23,109 bases of DNA from DASSLY01 sp035689185 (lineage in GTDB: Bacteria; Actinomycetota; Actinomycetes; Actinomycetales; Dermatophilaceae), in assembly GCA_035689185.1 (NCBI GenBank), contig DASSLY010000011.1:1-23109 (forward strand), given 5' to 3'. The notes beneath the pieces are model-generated. The model did not search any database. It saw only the letters and a program-made list of their open reading frames with translations, and was not told the origin of the DNA. A program made the position numbers and the translations under genes. Positions 5,092 through 13,416 of the stretch are shown here, one piece after another (the first letter of the stretch is position 1; each line of letters starts with the position of its first letter).

Positions 5092-6009
5092 ATGCCAGCG
5101 GACAGCGGACGACGACTCAGCGCAGCGCAGGTCGCCGACGTGGTCGCCCTGGTCGACGCGGCCGCCGCGCACGACCACGTCGGGCCGCTGTCCGAGCAGG
5201 CGCGGCTCGCGGTGAGGCACGGGGGCCTGGGCAGCCACCACCTGCGGTATGCCGGGTCACGGCTGGCCGGGTACGCCCACCTGGACGACGGCCCGGCACC
5301 CGCCGCGGAACTGGTCGTCCATCCGGAGCACCGGCGCCGCGGGGTGGCGAGCGGTCTGCTCGCCTCGCTGCACGAGCAGGTCGGGCCCCTGCTGTGCTGG
5401 TCGCACGGCAGGCTGCCGGCCGCGGCGGCGTTCGCGGCCGCGCGCGGCTACCCGGCGGTTCGCGAGCTGTTGCAGCTGCGGCGCACCCTCTCGACGCCAC
5501 TTCCGGCGGCTGCGCTCCCTGACGGCTTCCACGTCCGGGCCTTCGAGGTCGGACGGGACGAGCAGGCCTGGCTGGCGGTGAACGCGGCCGCGTTCGCCGA
5601 CCACCCCGAGCAGGCCCGGATCAGCCTGGCCGACCTGCGCCAGCGCGAGGGGGAAGCCTGGTTCGACCCGGCCGGGTTCTTCCTCGTCGAGGAGGACGGC
5701 GACCCGCCGCGGCTGGCAGCGTTCCACTGGACGAAGGTGCACCCGGCAACCCCGGTCACCGAAGCGGTCGGCGAGGTGTACGCGATCGGCGTGCACCCGG
5801 CATACCAGGGTCGTGGCCTGGGGCGCGCGGTGACCGCGATCGGGGTCCGGCACGTGGCCGAGCTGGGCCTGGGGGAGGCGATGCTCTACGTGGAGGCGGA
5901 CAACGCCGCCGGCCTGGCGACCTACCGGCGGCTGGGGTTCGAGGTGGCCGCCGTCGACGTCGTGTACGCGACCGCCGCGCGGCCCGCGGACCGTTCACGC
6001 GGCGTTTGA
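5092..6009 (+). CDS. mshD: Mycothiol synthase (mycothiol acetyltransferase)
   Basis: Final step of mycothiol synthesis: acetylates the Cys amine of Cys-GlcN-Ins using acetyl-CoA, in the cytoplasm. Seen: 305 residues in two tandem GNAT domains. The first has VVHPEHRRRGVASGLL (about 75-90); the second, better conserved and presumably active, has VYAIGVHPAYQGRGLGRAV (about 230-247) with the acetyl-CoA pyrophosphate loop Q-G-R-G-L-G, then MLYVEADNAAGLATYRRLGF. Length is normal for MshD (about 290-320). The ATG at 5092 is chosen because the LSAAQVADVVALVDAA start fits the family; the frame is open further upstream but is unlike coding sequence of the family. No clear ribosome binding site is seen. 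Its 3' end overlaps a PHO-box-like repeat belonging to ppk, 22 nt downstream. Mycothiol may also serve the arsenate reductase nearby. Confidence 0.92.
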   Translation: MPADSGRRLSAAQVADVVALVDAAAAHDHVGPLSEQARLAVRHGGLGSHHLRYAGSRLAGYAHLDDGPAPAAELVVHPEHRRRGVASGLLASLHEQVGPLLCWSHGRLPAAAAFAAARGYPAVRELLQLRRTLSTPLPAAALPDGFHVRAFEVGRDEQAWLAVNAAAFADHPEQARISLADLRQREGEAWFDPAGFFLVEEDGDPPRLAAFHWTKVHPATPVTEAVGEVYAIGVHPAYQGRGLGRAVTAIGVRHVAELGLGEAMLYVEADNAAGLATYRRLGFEVAAVDVVYATAARPADRSRGV

Positions 6010-6014
6010 CCGGA
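5993..6014 (+). promoter_or_regulatory. PHO-box-like repeat upstream of ppk, overlapping the mshD stop
   Basis: Two adjacent 11-nt units: GTTCACGCGGC at 5993-6003 (six of seven core matches to GTTCACC) and a weaker unit starting GTTTGAC at 6004. The first unit is identical over 11 nt to the middle unit of the pstS box at 9336-9346. The site ends 17 nt before the ppk ATG and covers the -35 position of a near-leaderless promoter with CACGAT (6020-6025) as a poor -10. PhoP control of ppk is known in Streptomyces lividans. The mshD TGA (6007-6009) lies inside the box. Confidence 0.6.
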
Positions 6015-6031
6015 GATGCCACGATAGGGCG

Positions 6032-8302
6032 ATGACCGCGTCGGAGAGCGCGAACGCCCAGCTGACCCTCGACGCCGACCAGGTCGGCGACCCCGGGACC
6101 ACCTCCATCGCGAGCGCCCGGCCGCGCTCGCCGAACGGGCAGTTCATGCGGGTGGTGACCGACCTGCCGGCCGACCCGGGCGCGCTGCCGGCGGACCGGT
6201 TCCTGGACCGGGAGATCTCCTGGCTGCAGTTCAACGAGCGGGTGCTGCAGCTCGCGGCCGACGAGCAGCTGCCCGTGCTGGAGCGGGCCAGGTTCCTGGC
6301 GATCTTCGCCAGCAACCTGGACGAGTTCTTCATGGTGCGGGTGGCCGGACTCAAGCGGCGGATCGCGACCGGCCTGGCCGTCCGGTCGGCCTCCGGGCTG
6401 GAGCCGCGGGAGGTGCTGGAGCGCATCTCCGAGGTTGCGCACGAGCTGATGGCGATGCACGCCAAGGTCTTCGAAGCGCACGTCCGGCCGGCCTTGTCCG
6501 ACGTCGGGATCACCATCGTGTCCTGGGACCAGCTCGCCGAGCGGGAGCGGGAGGAGCTGCACGGCATGTTCCGGGACCAGGTGTTCCCGGTGCTGACCCC
6601 GCTGGCCGTGGACCCGGCGCACCCCTTCCCCTACATCTCCGGGCTCTCGCTGAACCTCGCGGTCACCCTGGTCAACCCCAAGACCGGCAACGAGCACTTC
6701 GCCCGGGTGAAGGTGCCGCCGCTGCTGCCGCGGTTCGTCCAGGTCAGCTCCGCCGGGGCCGGCACCCCGCTGGCCGACCTCTACAACGCCCGGTTCGTCC
6801 CGCTCGAGGACATCATCGCCGCGCACCTGGACCAGCTGTTCCCGGGGATGGAGGTGCACGAGCACTTCACCTTCCGGGTGACCCGCAACGAGGACCTGGA
6901 GGTGGAGGAGGACGACGCGGAGAACCTGCTCACCGCGCTGGAGCGGGAGCTGACCCGGCGCCGGTTCGGCCCGCCGGTGCGGCTGGAGGTCGACGCCGAC
7001 ATCGACGACCACGTCATGGACCTGCTGGTCCGCGAGCTCGGCGTGAGCGGCGGCGAGGTGTACCGGCTGCGGTCCCCGCTGGACCTGCGCGGGCTGCACG
7101 ACATCGCCGACCTGGACCGCTCCGAGCTGAAGTACCCGGCCTTCGTACCCCGGACCCACCCCGACCTAGCGACCGTCGAGACGTCGAGCCAGTCCGACGT
7201 GCTGGCCGCCATGCGGTCCAAGGACGTCCTGCTGCACCACCCCTACGACTCGTTCTCCACCTCGGTCCAGGCGTTCATCGAACAGGCGGCGGCGGATCCC
7301 AAGGTGCTTGCGATCAAGCAGACGCTGTATCGGACCAGTGGCGACTCCCCCATCGTCGACGCCCTCATCGACGCCGCCGAAGCGGGCAAGCAGGTGCTGG
7401 CCCTGGTCGAGATCAAGGCCCGCTTCGACGAGGTGAACAACATCTCCTGGGCCCGCAAGCTGGAGCATGCCGGCGTGCACGTGGTGTACGGCATCGTGGG
7501 GCTGAAGACCCACGCCAAGCTGTCCCTAGTCGTCCGGCAGGAGACGGAGGGGCTACGCCGCTACTGCCACATCGGCACCGGAAACTACAACCCCAAGACT
7601 GCTCGCCTGTACGAGGACTTCGGCCTGCTCACCTGCGACCCGCAGGTCGGCGAAGACCTGTCCAAGCTGTTCAACCAGCTGTCCGGCTGGGCCCCGCGCA
7701 GCAAGTTCAAGCGGCTGCTCGTGGCCCCCCGTTCCGTGCGCAGCAGCCTCATCGAGCTGATCGACGCCGAGATCGCCCACGTCAAGGACGGCCGCCCCGG
7801 CTACGTCGGCATCAAAGTCAACTCCATCGTCGACGAGCAGCTGATCGACGCGCTCTACCGAGCCTCCCAGGCCGGGGTGGCCGTGGACATCTGGGTCCGC
7901 GGCATCTGCGCCGTCCGGCCGGAGGTGAAGGGCCTGTCAGAGACCGTCCGGGTGCGGTCGGTGCTCGGTCGCTTCCTGGAGCACTCCCGGGTCTTCTTCT
8001 TCGGCAACGGCACGGACGACCCGTCGCAGCGGGTGGTCTACATCGGCAGCGCCGACATGATGCACCGCAACCTCGACCGGCGGGTCGAGGCGCTGGTCCG
8101 GGTCGCCGACCCGGGCCATGCCGGGGAGCTGGGCGACCTGATGGCGTTCGGGATGAGCGACGGCATCGCCAGCTGGCGGCTGGGCAACGACGGCCGGTGG
8201 ACCCGCCACCACAAAGACGGCGAGGGCAACCCGTTGACCGAGCTGCAGGAGGCGATGATCGAGCAGCACGCACGGCGGCGACGCAAGGCACGCCGCCGGT
8301 GA
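6032..8302 (+). CDS. ppk: Polyphosphate kinase 1
   Basis: Reversibly transfers the gamma phosphate of ATP to long-chain inorganic polyphosphate. Seen: 756 residues. After a variable N-terminus of about 50 residues the conserved N domain begins (FLDREISWLQFNERVLQLA, FLAIFASNLDEFFMVRVAGL), followed by the head domain and two phospholipase-D-like catalytic domains. The autophosphorylated histidine is His494 in LKTHAKLSLVV, followed by YCHIGTGNYN. The second catalytic His is His651 in RFLEHSRVFFF; the spacing of 157 equals that of His435 and His592 of the E. coli enzyme. A basic tail (ARRRRKARRR) ends the protein. The gene begins 22 nt after mshD and is followed after 4 nt by mutT1, the same pairing as ppk1/mutT1 in mycobacteria, although there the two are convergent. 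The PHO box before it suggests induction in phosphate limitation. Confidence 0.96.
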   Translation: MTASESANAQLTLDADQVGDPGTTSIASARPRSPNGQFMRVVTDLPADPGALPADRFLDREISWLQFNERVLQLAADEQLPVLERARFLAIFASNLDEFFMVRVAGLKRRIATGLAVRSASGLEPREVLERISEVAHELMAMHAKVFEAHVRPALSDVGITIVSWDQLAEREREELHGMFRDQVFPVLTPLAVDPAHPFPYISGLSLNLAVTLVNPKTGNEHFARVKVPPLLPRFVQVSSAGAGTPLADLYNARFVPLEDIIAAHLDQLFPGMEVHEHFTFRVTRNEDLEVEEDDAENLLTALERELTRRRFGPPVRLEVDADIDDHVMDLLVRELGVSGGEVYRLRSPLDLRGLHDIADLDRSELKYPAFVPRTHPDLATVETSSQSDVLAAMRSKDVLLHHPYDSFSTSVQAFIEQAAADPKVLAIKQTLYRTSGDSPIVDALIDAAEAGKQVLALVEIKARFDEVNNISWARKLEHAGVHVVYGIVGLKTHAKLSLVVRQETEGLRRYCHIGTGNYNPKTARLYEDFGLLTCDPQVGEDLSKLFNQLSGWAPRSKFKRLLVAPRSVRSSLIELIDAEIAHVKDGRPGYVGIKVNSIVDEQLIDALYRASQAGVAVDIWVRGICAVRPEVKGLSETVRVRSVLGRFLEHSRVFFFGNGTDDPSQRVVYIGSADMMHRNLDRRVEALVRVADPGHAGELGDLMAFGMSDGIASWRLGNDGRWTRHHKDGEGNPLTELQEAMIEQHARRRRKARRR

Positions 8303-8306
8303 GCCG

Positions 8307-9290
8307 GTGACAGGCGCCTTGCCGGTGCCGCTGGTGGCGCCCCAGCAGGTCATTCCCGCCGCGGGGGCGCTGCCCTGGCGGCGGCGGAAGGGACGGCTGG
8401 AGATCCTGTTGGTGCACCGGCCGCGCTACGACGACTGGTCCTGGGCCAAGGGCAAGCTCGACCCCGGTGAGGACTGGCCGGCCGCCGCCGTCCGCGAGGT
8501 GTTCGAAGAGACCGGGCTGCGAGTGCGGCTCGGTCGGCCGCTGCCGTGCTCGGCATACCTGGTTCTGTCCCGCACCGGCGAGCCGGCGACCAAGGTGACC
8601 CACTACTGGGCCGCCGAGGTCGTCGACGGTGACGGGCGGCTGGAGAACGAGATCGACGAGGTTCGCTGGCTGGAGGTGGGGCCCGCCTCGGACCTGCTCA
8701 CCTACGCCCGCGACCGCGACCAGCTGCGTGCCCTGGTCCGCGCGGAGCACACCGGCCGGCTGGCGACCTGGCCGCTCGTGGTGATCCGGCACGCCAAGGC
8801 GCGGCCCCGGTCCAGCTGGTCCGGAGCCGATGCGCGACGCCCGCTGGACAGCGCCGGCAAGCGACGCGCCGCCGAGCTGGTGCCCCTGTTGGCCGCCTAC
8901 GCCCCCGCTCGGCTGGTGTCCTCGCCGTCGCTGCGCTGCACCGACACGCTCGCGCCGTATGCCGCCCGGAACGGTGTCCGGGTCCGGCTCCGCGAGGAAC
9001 TGAGCGAGGAGTCGTACGAGAAGCGCCCGGACCTGGCGCTGCGGTGCCTTGAGCGAGTGCTCGCCCGCGGCGCGGCAGCGGCCGTCTGCAGCCATGGGCC
9101 GGTCCTGCCGGAGCTGCTCGACCACCTGCGAGCACGCGTCGCGGACACCGACGACATGGACACCGACGGGACCGCGCTGCTGCGGGACGCCGCGCGGTCC
9201 GGCATCGACAAGGGCGAGGTGCTGGTCGCCCACCTGGCCGGACGCGGCGCCGACGCCACCGTCGTGGCGGTGGAGCGGCATGAGGTGTGA
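8307..9290 (+). CDS. mutT1: MutT1-like Nudix hydrolase fused to a histidine phosphatase domain
   Basis: Sanitises oxidised nucleotides (8-oxo-dGTP/8-oxo-GTP) and may cleave diadenosine polyphosphates, as the mycobacterial homologue does. Seen: 327 residues in two domains. The Nudix box is complete in GKLDPGEDWPAAAVREVFEE followed by TGL (about residues 48-70). The second domain begins with the phosphohistidine motif VIRHAKARPR, whose catalytic His is residue 162, and continues with VSSPSLRCTDTLAPYA and VCSHGPVLPELLD. Length and domain order match MutT1 of Mycobacterium (about 317). The start is GTG at 8307, 4 nt after the ppk stop, with GGTGAG just before it, so it is cotranscribed with and probably coupled to ppk. 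The pairing suggests a role in pyrophosphate/nucleotide turnover under phosphate stress; that link is inferred. Confidence 0.9.
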   Translation: MTGALPVPLVAPQQVIPAAGALPWRRRKGRLEILLVHRPRYDDWSWAKGKLDPGEDWPAAAVREVFEETGLRVRLGRPLPCSAYLVLSRTGEPATKVTHYWAAEVVDGDGRLENEIDEVRWLEVGPASDLLTYARDRDQLRALVRAEHTGRLATWPLVVIRHAKARPRSSWSGADARRPLDSAGKRRAAELVPLLAAYAPARLVSSPSLRCTDTLAPYAARNGVRVRLREELSEESYEKRPDLALRCLERVLARGAAAAVCSHGPVLPELLDHLRARVADTDDMDTDGTALLRDAARSGIDKGEVLVAHLAGRGADATVVAVERHEV

Positions 9291-9324
9291 CAACGTGATG
9301 AGGGACGCAGCCCCGGACCCCGCT

Positions 9325-9357
9325 GTCCAGACGGCGTTCACGCGGCGTTCACCTTGG
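9325..9357 (+). promoter_or_regulatory. PHO box of the pst operon (three 11-nt direct repeats)
   Basis: Three contiguous 11-nt units start at 9325 (GTCCAGA), 9336 (GTTCACG) and 9347 (GTTCACC); the last is a perfect match to the core and the middle one is a single change away. The first is degenerate. The array ends 27 nt before the -10 (TAGCGT, 9385-9390), in the place where a PhoP activator replaces a -35. This is the strongest PHO box in the window and fits phosphate-starvation control of pstSCAB. Confidence 0.8.
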
Positions 9358-9384
9358 GCGGGGTGAGCCGTCATCCGGCCTTCT

Positions 9385-9390
9385 TAGCGT
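9385..9390 (+). promoter_or_regulatory. -10 element of the pst promoter
   Basis: TAGCGT fits TANNNT in the only TA-containing stretch between the PHO box and pstS. Transcription would start near 9397, leaving a leader of about 62 nt. Confidence 0.5.
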
Positions 9391-9397
9391 CCGACGT

Positions 9398-9413
9398 GAC
9401 GGGCACCGCCCGT
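9398..9413 (+). other. Hairpin in the pstS 5' leader
   Basis: GACGGGC (9398-9404) and GCCCGTC (9407-9413 region, right arm) pair perfectly over a loop of about 3 nt, at the very 5' end of the predicted leader. It could protect the 5' end or attenuate transcription. No T-tract follows, and no riboswitch class is recognised. Confidence 0.45.
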
Positions 9414-9458
9414 CCAGTCACCCATGACTAGACCCCTGCACTTGAGAGGCATCCCCAC

Positions 9459-10607
9459 GTGACGACTCGCCACCTGAGGACTCGACGCTTCACCCTCACC
9501 TCGCTGACCGGCGCCGCGCTGGTCGGCTCGCTGGTTCTGAGCGCGTGCGGCTCCGACAACAACACCAACACCGCCGCCGGCTCCACCGGTTCGGCCAGCA
9601 GCAGCTCGGCCGGCGACGCGGCGTGCACGCCCGGCACGCTGAACGGCGAGGGCTCCTCGGCCCAGCAGAACGCCATCGAAGAGGTCATCTCCGACTTCCA
9701 GGACACCTGCGCTGGGGCGACCGTGAACTACAACGCCACCGGCTCCGGCGCCGGGATCAAGCAGTTCATCGCCGGCCAGGTCGACTTCGCCGGCTCCGAC
9801 TCGGCGCTGAAGACCGAGGCGAAGGACGGCGTGGTCGAGCAGACCGCGGCCGACCAGACCTGCGGCTCCCCGGCCTGGAACCTGCCGATGGTCACCGGCC
9901 CAATCTCCATCGCCTACAACCTCGCGGGTGTGGACAAGCTGGTGCTCACGCCGAAGGTGGCGGCTGACATCTTCCTGGGCAAGATCACCAGCTGGGACGA
10001 CCCGGCGATCGCCGCGGTGAACGGCGGCACGACGCTGCCGAAGCAGCCCATCAAGGTCTTCTTCCGCAGCGACGAGTCGGGCACCACGGAGAACTTCACC
10101 AAGTACCTGCACGCCGCGGCGCCCGACGCCTGGACCGCCGACCCGGGCAAAGCCTGGACCGGTAAGGGCGAGGGCAAGGAGAAGTCCTCCGGTGTCGCCG
10201 GCGCAGTGAAGGCGACGGCCGGTGGCATCACCTACGCGGAGTGGTCCTTCGCCAAGGACAACGGCCTCGGCGTCGCCCAGGTCGACAACGGCGGCGGAGC
10301 CGTCGAGCTGACCGGTGAGTCCGCCGGCAAGGCCGTGGCCGCCGCCACGGTTGCCGGCACCGGGAACGACCTGAAGCTCAAGCTGGACTACGCCACCAAG
10401 ACCCCGGGCGCCTACCCGATCGTGCTGGTCACCTATGAGATCGTCTGCTCCAAGGCCAAGGACCCCGCGAAGGGCAAGATGGTCAAGGCGTTCCTGCAGC
10501 AGTTCGCGTCGGCCGAGCAGCAGCAGAAGCTGGTGGCGATCGGCTATGCCCCGCTCCCGGAGGCGATCAGCACCAAGGTGACCGCGGCCATCGCGGCACT
10601 GTCCTGA
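9459..10607 (+). CDS. pstS: Phosphate ABC transporter substrate-binding lipoprotein PstS
   Basis: Captures inorganic phosphate outside the membrane for the Pst importer. Seen: 382 residues; a lipoprotein signal (RTRRFTLTSLTGAALVGSL) with lipobox LSAC and lipidated Cys30; a Ser/Gly/Asn-rich linker to about 55; then the mature fold with phosphate-binding segments GEGSSAQQNA, NATGSGAGIKQF, FAGSDSALK and FFRSDESGTTENF. Length is normal for actinobacterial PstS. The start is GTG at 9459, with GAGAGG about 9 nt upstream. It is the first gene of pstSCAB and sits behind the PHO box. Odd but common in the phylum: the second half of the linker region and the C-terminal part are very rich in Gly, Ala and Lys. 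Identification is firm. Confidence 0.96.
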   Translation: MTTRHLRTRRFTLTSLTGAALVGSLVLSACGSDNNTNTAAGSTGSASSSSAGDAACTPGTLNGEGSSAQQNAIEEVISDFQDTCAGATVNYNATGSGAGIKQFIAGQVDFAGSDSALKTEAKDGVVEQTAADQTCGSPAWNLPMVTGPISIAYNLAGVDKLVLTPKVAADIFLGKITSWDDPAIAAVNGGTTLPKQPIKVFFRSDESGTTENFTKYLHAAAPDAWTADPGKAWTGKGEGKEKSSGVAGAVKATAGGITYAEWSFAKDNGLGVAQVDNGGGAVELTGESAGKAVAAATVAGTGNDLKLKLDYATKTPGAYPIVLVTYEIVCSKAKDPAKGKMVKAFLQQFASAEQQQKLVAIGYAPLPEAISTKVTAAIAALS

Positions 10608-10637
10608 CCACGGGGGCCTGACGAGGACGGCTATCGC

Positions 10638-11651
10638 ATGCCATCAGTGACCGGCGTCTCGGCCATCGACGAGCTTCCCGACACCTCGGGTCACTTGTCG
10701 CGGGGAGACCGTGCCGGCACCGGCCGCCTCGGCGACCGGGTGTTCGCCGGCGGGGCACGAGGCGCCGGTCTACTGGTGATAGCAATGGTCACCCTGATCG
10801 GGGTGTTCCTGTTGTCGCAGGCGATCCCCGCGTTGGCTCGCGACCAGGCGAACTTCCTGACCTCCACTGAGTGGTCCGTCGCCGGAGACCAACCCCGCTT
10901 CGGCATCGCCGGGTTGCTGTGGACCACGGTGTCCAGCTCCGTCATCGCCATGTGCCTGGCGGTCCCGTTCGGCGTGGCGCTGGCCCTGTTCATCACCCAG
11001 TACGCACCCACCTGGCTCAGCCGGCCCGCGGCGACGCTGATCGACCTGCTCGCGGCAGTGCCCTCGATCGTCTACGGCCTGTGGGGTGCCCGCGTCTTCG
11101 GCCCGCACATCGGCGGACTGCAGGACTTCCTCAACTCCACCCTGGGGTGGCTGCCGTTCTTCAGCACCGCCAACGTGGCCCCGACCAGCTCAGGAACCAT
11201 CTTCTTCATCGGGATCATCCTGTCGATCATGATCCTGCCGATCGTGACCGCGTTGTCGCGCGAGGTGTTCGCCCAGACCCCGACGACGCACAAGGAGGGC
11301 GCCCTGGCCCTGGGTGCGACCCGCTGGGAGATGATCCGCACCGCGGTGCTGCCGTTCGGGCGGGCGGGTGTCATCAGCGCGGCGATGCTCGGACTCGGCC
11401 GGGCCCTGGGCGAGACGGTGGCGGTGACCATCATCCTGTCGACGCTGTCCGCGGGGTCCCCCTGGTCGTGGTCCTTCCTGAACGGCGGAGAGACCTTCGC
11501 CAGCAAGATCGCCAACAACGCCGGGGAGTTCGACTCGCCGCAGAAGGCGGGCGCGTTCATCGCCGCCGGCCTGGTGCTGTTCGTGCTCACCTTCGTGGTC
11601 AACGGAATCGCCCGGATCGTCATCGAACGCAGGAAGGCCTTCGTCGAATGA
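10638..11651 (+). CDS. pstC: Phosphate ABC transporter permease PstC
   Basis: One of the two membrane subunits forming the phosphate channel. Seen: 337 residues; a cytoplasmic N-terminus of about 40; six hydrophobic spans; LLAAVPSIVYGLWGARVFGP, typical of PstC; and the EAA-loop contact with the ATPase, KEGALALGATRWEMIRTAVL, near residue 215, followed by LGRALGETVAVTIIL. The ATG at 10638 has GAGGA about 10 nt upstream and lies 30 nt after pstS. The stop overlaps the pstA start (ATGA), so the permeases are translationally coupled and made in equal amounts. Confidence 0.95.
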   Translation: MPSVTGVSAIDELPDTSGHLSRGDRAGTGRLGDRVFAGGARGAGLLVIAMVTLIGVFLLSQAIPALARDQANFLTSTEWSVAGDQPRFGIAGLLWTTVSSSVIAMCLAVPFGVALALFITQYAPTWLSRPAATLIDLLAAVPSIVYGLWGARVFGPHIGGLQDFLNSTLGWLPFFSTANVAPTSSGTIFFIGIILSIMILPIVTALSREVFAQTPTTHKEGALALGATRWEMIRTAVLPFGRAGVISAAMLGLGRALGETVAVTIILSTLSAGSPWSWSFLNGGETFASKIANNAGEFDSPQKAGAFIAAGLVLFVLTFVVNGIARIVIERRKAFVE

Positions 11652-12544
11652 GCACGCTGACGACGCCGCAGCTGCGCGTCGGCCTGACGCGGGCCGACCG
11701 CGGACGCGCCCTGCGCAACCGGCTCGCGGCGGTGGTGATGTGGGCGGCCTTCGGGGTCGCCATGATCCCGCTGGTGTGGATCCTGGGCACCGTCGCGGTG
11801 AAGGGCGGTTCGTTGCTGCTGGAGTCGCAGTGGTGGACCAACTCCCAGCGGGGCATCACCGCCCGGACGGTCGGTGGCGGTGCCGTCCACGCCATCCAGG
11901 GCACGCTGATCCAGGGCGCGGCCACAGCCGTCATCGCCGTGCCGATCGGCATCCTGACCGCGATCTACCTGGTCGAGTACGGCAGGGGCGGTCTGGCCCG
12001 GGCGGTCAGCTTCATGGTCGACATCCTCACCGGGGTGCCGTCGATCGTCGCGGCCCTGTTCATCTACGCCGTCTGGGTCACCACGTTCGGCCTGCAGCGG
12101 GTGGGGTTCGCGGTCTGCCTGGCACTGGTCCTGCTCATGATCCCGGTGGTGGTGCGCTCCACCGAGGAGATGCTCAAGCTGGTCCCGAACGAGCTGCGCG
12201 AGGCGTCATACGCTCTGGGTGTGCCGAAGTGGAAGACGGTCATGCGGATCGTGCTGCCCACGGCGTTCTCCGGCATCATCACCGGGGTGCTGCTGGGACT
12301 GGCCCGGGTCATGGGCGAGACCGCTCCGCTGCTCATCCTGGGGCCCTACACCAAGAGCATCGCCACCGACCTGTTCGGCGGGCTGATGCCCACCCTGCCC
12401 ACGATGATCAACATCGACCGGCAACAGGCGCTGGAACCCGCAGTGGACCGCGTCTGGGCGGCCTCGCTCACCCTCATCCTGCTCGTCCTCCTGCTCAACC
12501 TGGCCGGCCGCCTCGTCGCGCGGTTCGGCAAGGTCCGGGCCTGA
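11648..12544 (+). CDS. pstA: Phosphate ABC transporter permease PstA
   Basis: Second membrane subunit of the Pst channel. Seen: 298 residues from the ATG at 11648, which overlaps the pstC stop by 4 nt; the frame is open upstream but only as a shadow of pstC. It shows six spans, AVPIGILTAIYLVEYGRGGL and DILTGVPSIVAALFIYAVW in the first half, and the EAA loop LREASYALGVPKWKTVMRIV near residue 195, followed by LLGLARVMGETAPLLIL. The start of the similarity and the overlap both support this start. PstB begins 18 nt later. Confidence 0.95.
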   Translation: MSTLTTPQLRVGLTRADRGRALRNRLAAVVMWAAFGVAMIPLVWILGTVAVKGGSLLLESQWWTNSQRGITARTVGGGAVHAIQGTLIQGAATAVIAVPIGILTAIYLVEYGRGGLARAVSFMVDILTGVPSIVAALFIYAVWVTTFGLQRVGFAVCLALVLLMIPVVVRSTEEMLKLVPNELREASYALGVPKWKTVMRIVLPTAFSGIITGVLLGLARVMGETAPLLILGPYTKSIATDLFGGLMPTLPTMINIDRQQALEPAVDRVWAASLTLILLVLLLNLAGRLVARFGKVRA

Positions 12545-12562
12545 CCGAACGGAGCCGCTCCG

Positions 12563-13339
12563 GTGGCCAAGCGCATCGACGTCAAGGACCTCAACGTCTT
12601 CTACGGCAGCTTCCGGGCCGTGGAGGACGTGACGATGACCATCGAGCCCCGGTCTGTGACCGCCTTCATCGGCCCTTCGGGCTGCGGCAAGTCGACCTTC
12701 CTGCGGACGCTGAACCGGATGCACGAGGTCATTCCCGGCGGGCGGGTGGAGGGGTCCGTCCGGCTGGATGACGAGGACCTGTATGCCGCGTCGGTGGACC
12801 CCGTCTCGGTCCGCCGCACCGTGGGGATGGTCTTCCAGCGACCGAACCCGTTCCCGACCATGTCGATCTTCGACAACGTCGCCGCCGGGCTGCGCCTGAA
12901 CGGGGTACGCGACAAGGCGATCCTGGCCGAGGCCGTCGAGAGCTCGCTGCGGGACGCGAACCTGTGGAACGAGGTCAAGGACCGGCTGGGAAAGCCGGGA
13001 GCGGGTCTGTCCGGAGGCCAGCAGCAGCGGCTGTGCATCGCCCGGGCCATCGCGGTCCAGCCGCAGGTGCTACTCATGGACGAACCCTGCTCCGCCCTGG
13101 ACCCGATCTCGACGCTGGCCATCGAGGACCTCATCGCCAAGCTCAAGGCGACGTACACCATCGTCATCGTCACCCACAACATGCAGCAGGCGGCGCGCGT
13201 CTCCGACCGGACGGCGTTCTTCAACCTCGCCGCGACGGGCAAGCCGGGCCGGCTGATCGAGATGGACGACACGACGAAGATCTTCAACAACCCCAGGGAG
13301 CGGGCCACCGAGGACTACATCTCCGGCCGCTTCGGCTGA
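12563..13339 (+). CDS. pstB: Phosphate ABC transporter ATPase PstB
   Basis: Powers phosphate import from the cytoplasmic face. Seen: 258 residues with all ABC motifs: Walker A GPSGCGKST (about 34-42), Q-loop VGMVFQRPNPFP, signature LSGGQQQRLCIARAIA (about 150), Walker B VLLMDEPCSALDP, and the switch His in VIVTHNMQQAARVSD. The NPRERATEDYISGRFG end is the usual PstB C-terminus. The start is GTG at 12563 with GGAG 8 nt upstream. It is the last gene of pstSCAB; phoU does not follow. Instead the pit/DUF47 pair converges on it across a 72-nt gap. Confidence 0.97.
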   Translation: MAKRIDVKDLNVFYGSFRAVEDVTMTIEPRSVTAFIGPSGCGKSTFLRTLNRMHEVIPGGRVEGSVRLDDEDLYAASVDPVSVRRTVGMVFQRPNPFPTMSIFDNVAAGLRLNGVRDKAILAEAVESSLRDANLWNEVKDRLGKPGAGLSGGQQQRLCIARAIAVQPQVLLMDEPCSALDPISTLAIEDLIAKLKATYTIVIVTHNMQQAARVSDRTAFFNLAATGKPGRLIEMDDTTKIFNNPRERATEDYISGRFG

Positions 13340-13416
13340 CCCCTCCCCCTCCCCCCGTTCTCCCGACCGGGTGGGTGGCGCCGCGAGGCGTCCGGATGCG
13401 GGGGTGAGGGGTCAGC
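13335..13416. terminator. Bidirectional terminator between pstB and pit
   Basis: GCTGACCCCTC at 13335-13345 and its exact reverse complement at 13406-13416 form an 11-bp dyad that includes both stop codons (pstB TGA 13337-13339, pit TGA 13412-13414); pairing can go on for four more bases after one mismatch. The 60-nt loop contains a smaller hairpin, GGCGCC...GGCGTC, near 13377-13391. The arrangement would stop transcription from both sides. No T-tract is seen. Confidence 0.55.

Noticed and set aside
9358..9368. Fourth PHO-box unit before pstS
   Set aside because: The next 11 nt (starting GCGGGG) does not resemble GTTCACC.
7818..9374. 518-codon minus-strand open frame opposite ppk/mutT1
   Set aside because: The plus-strand genes have complete catalytic motifs; this antisense frame has none.
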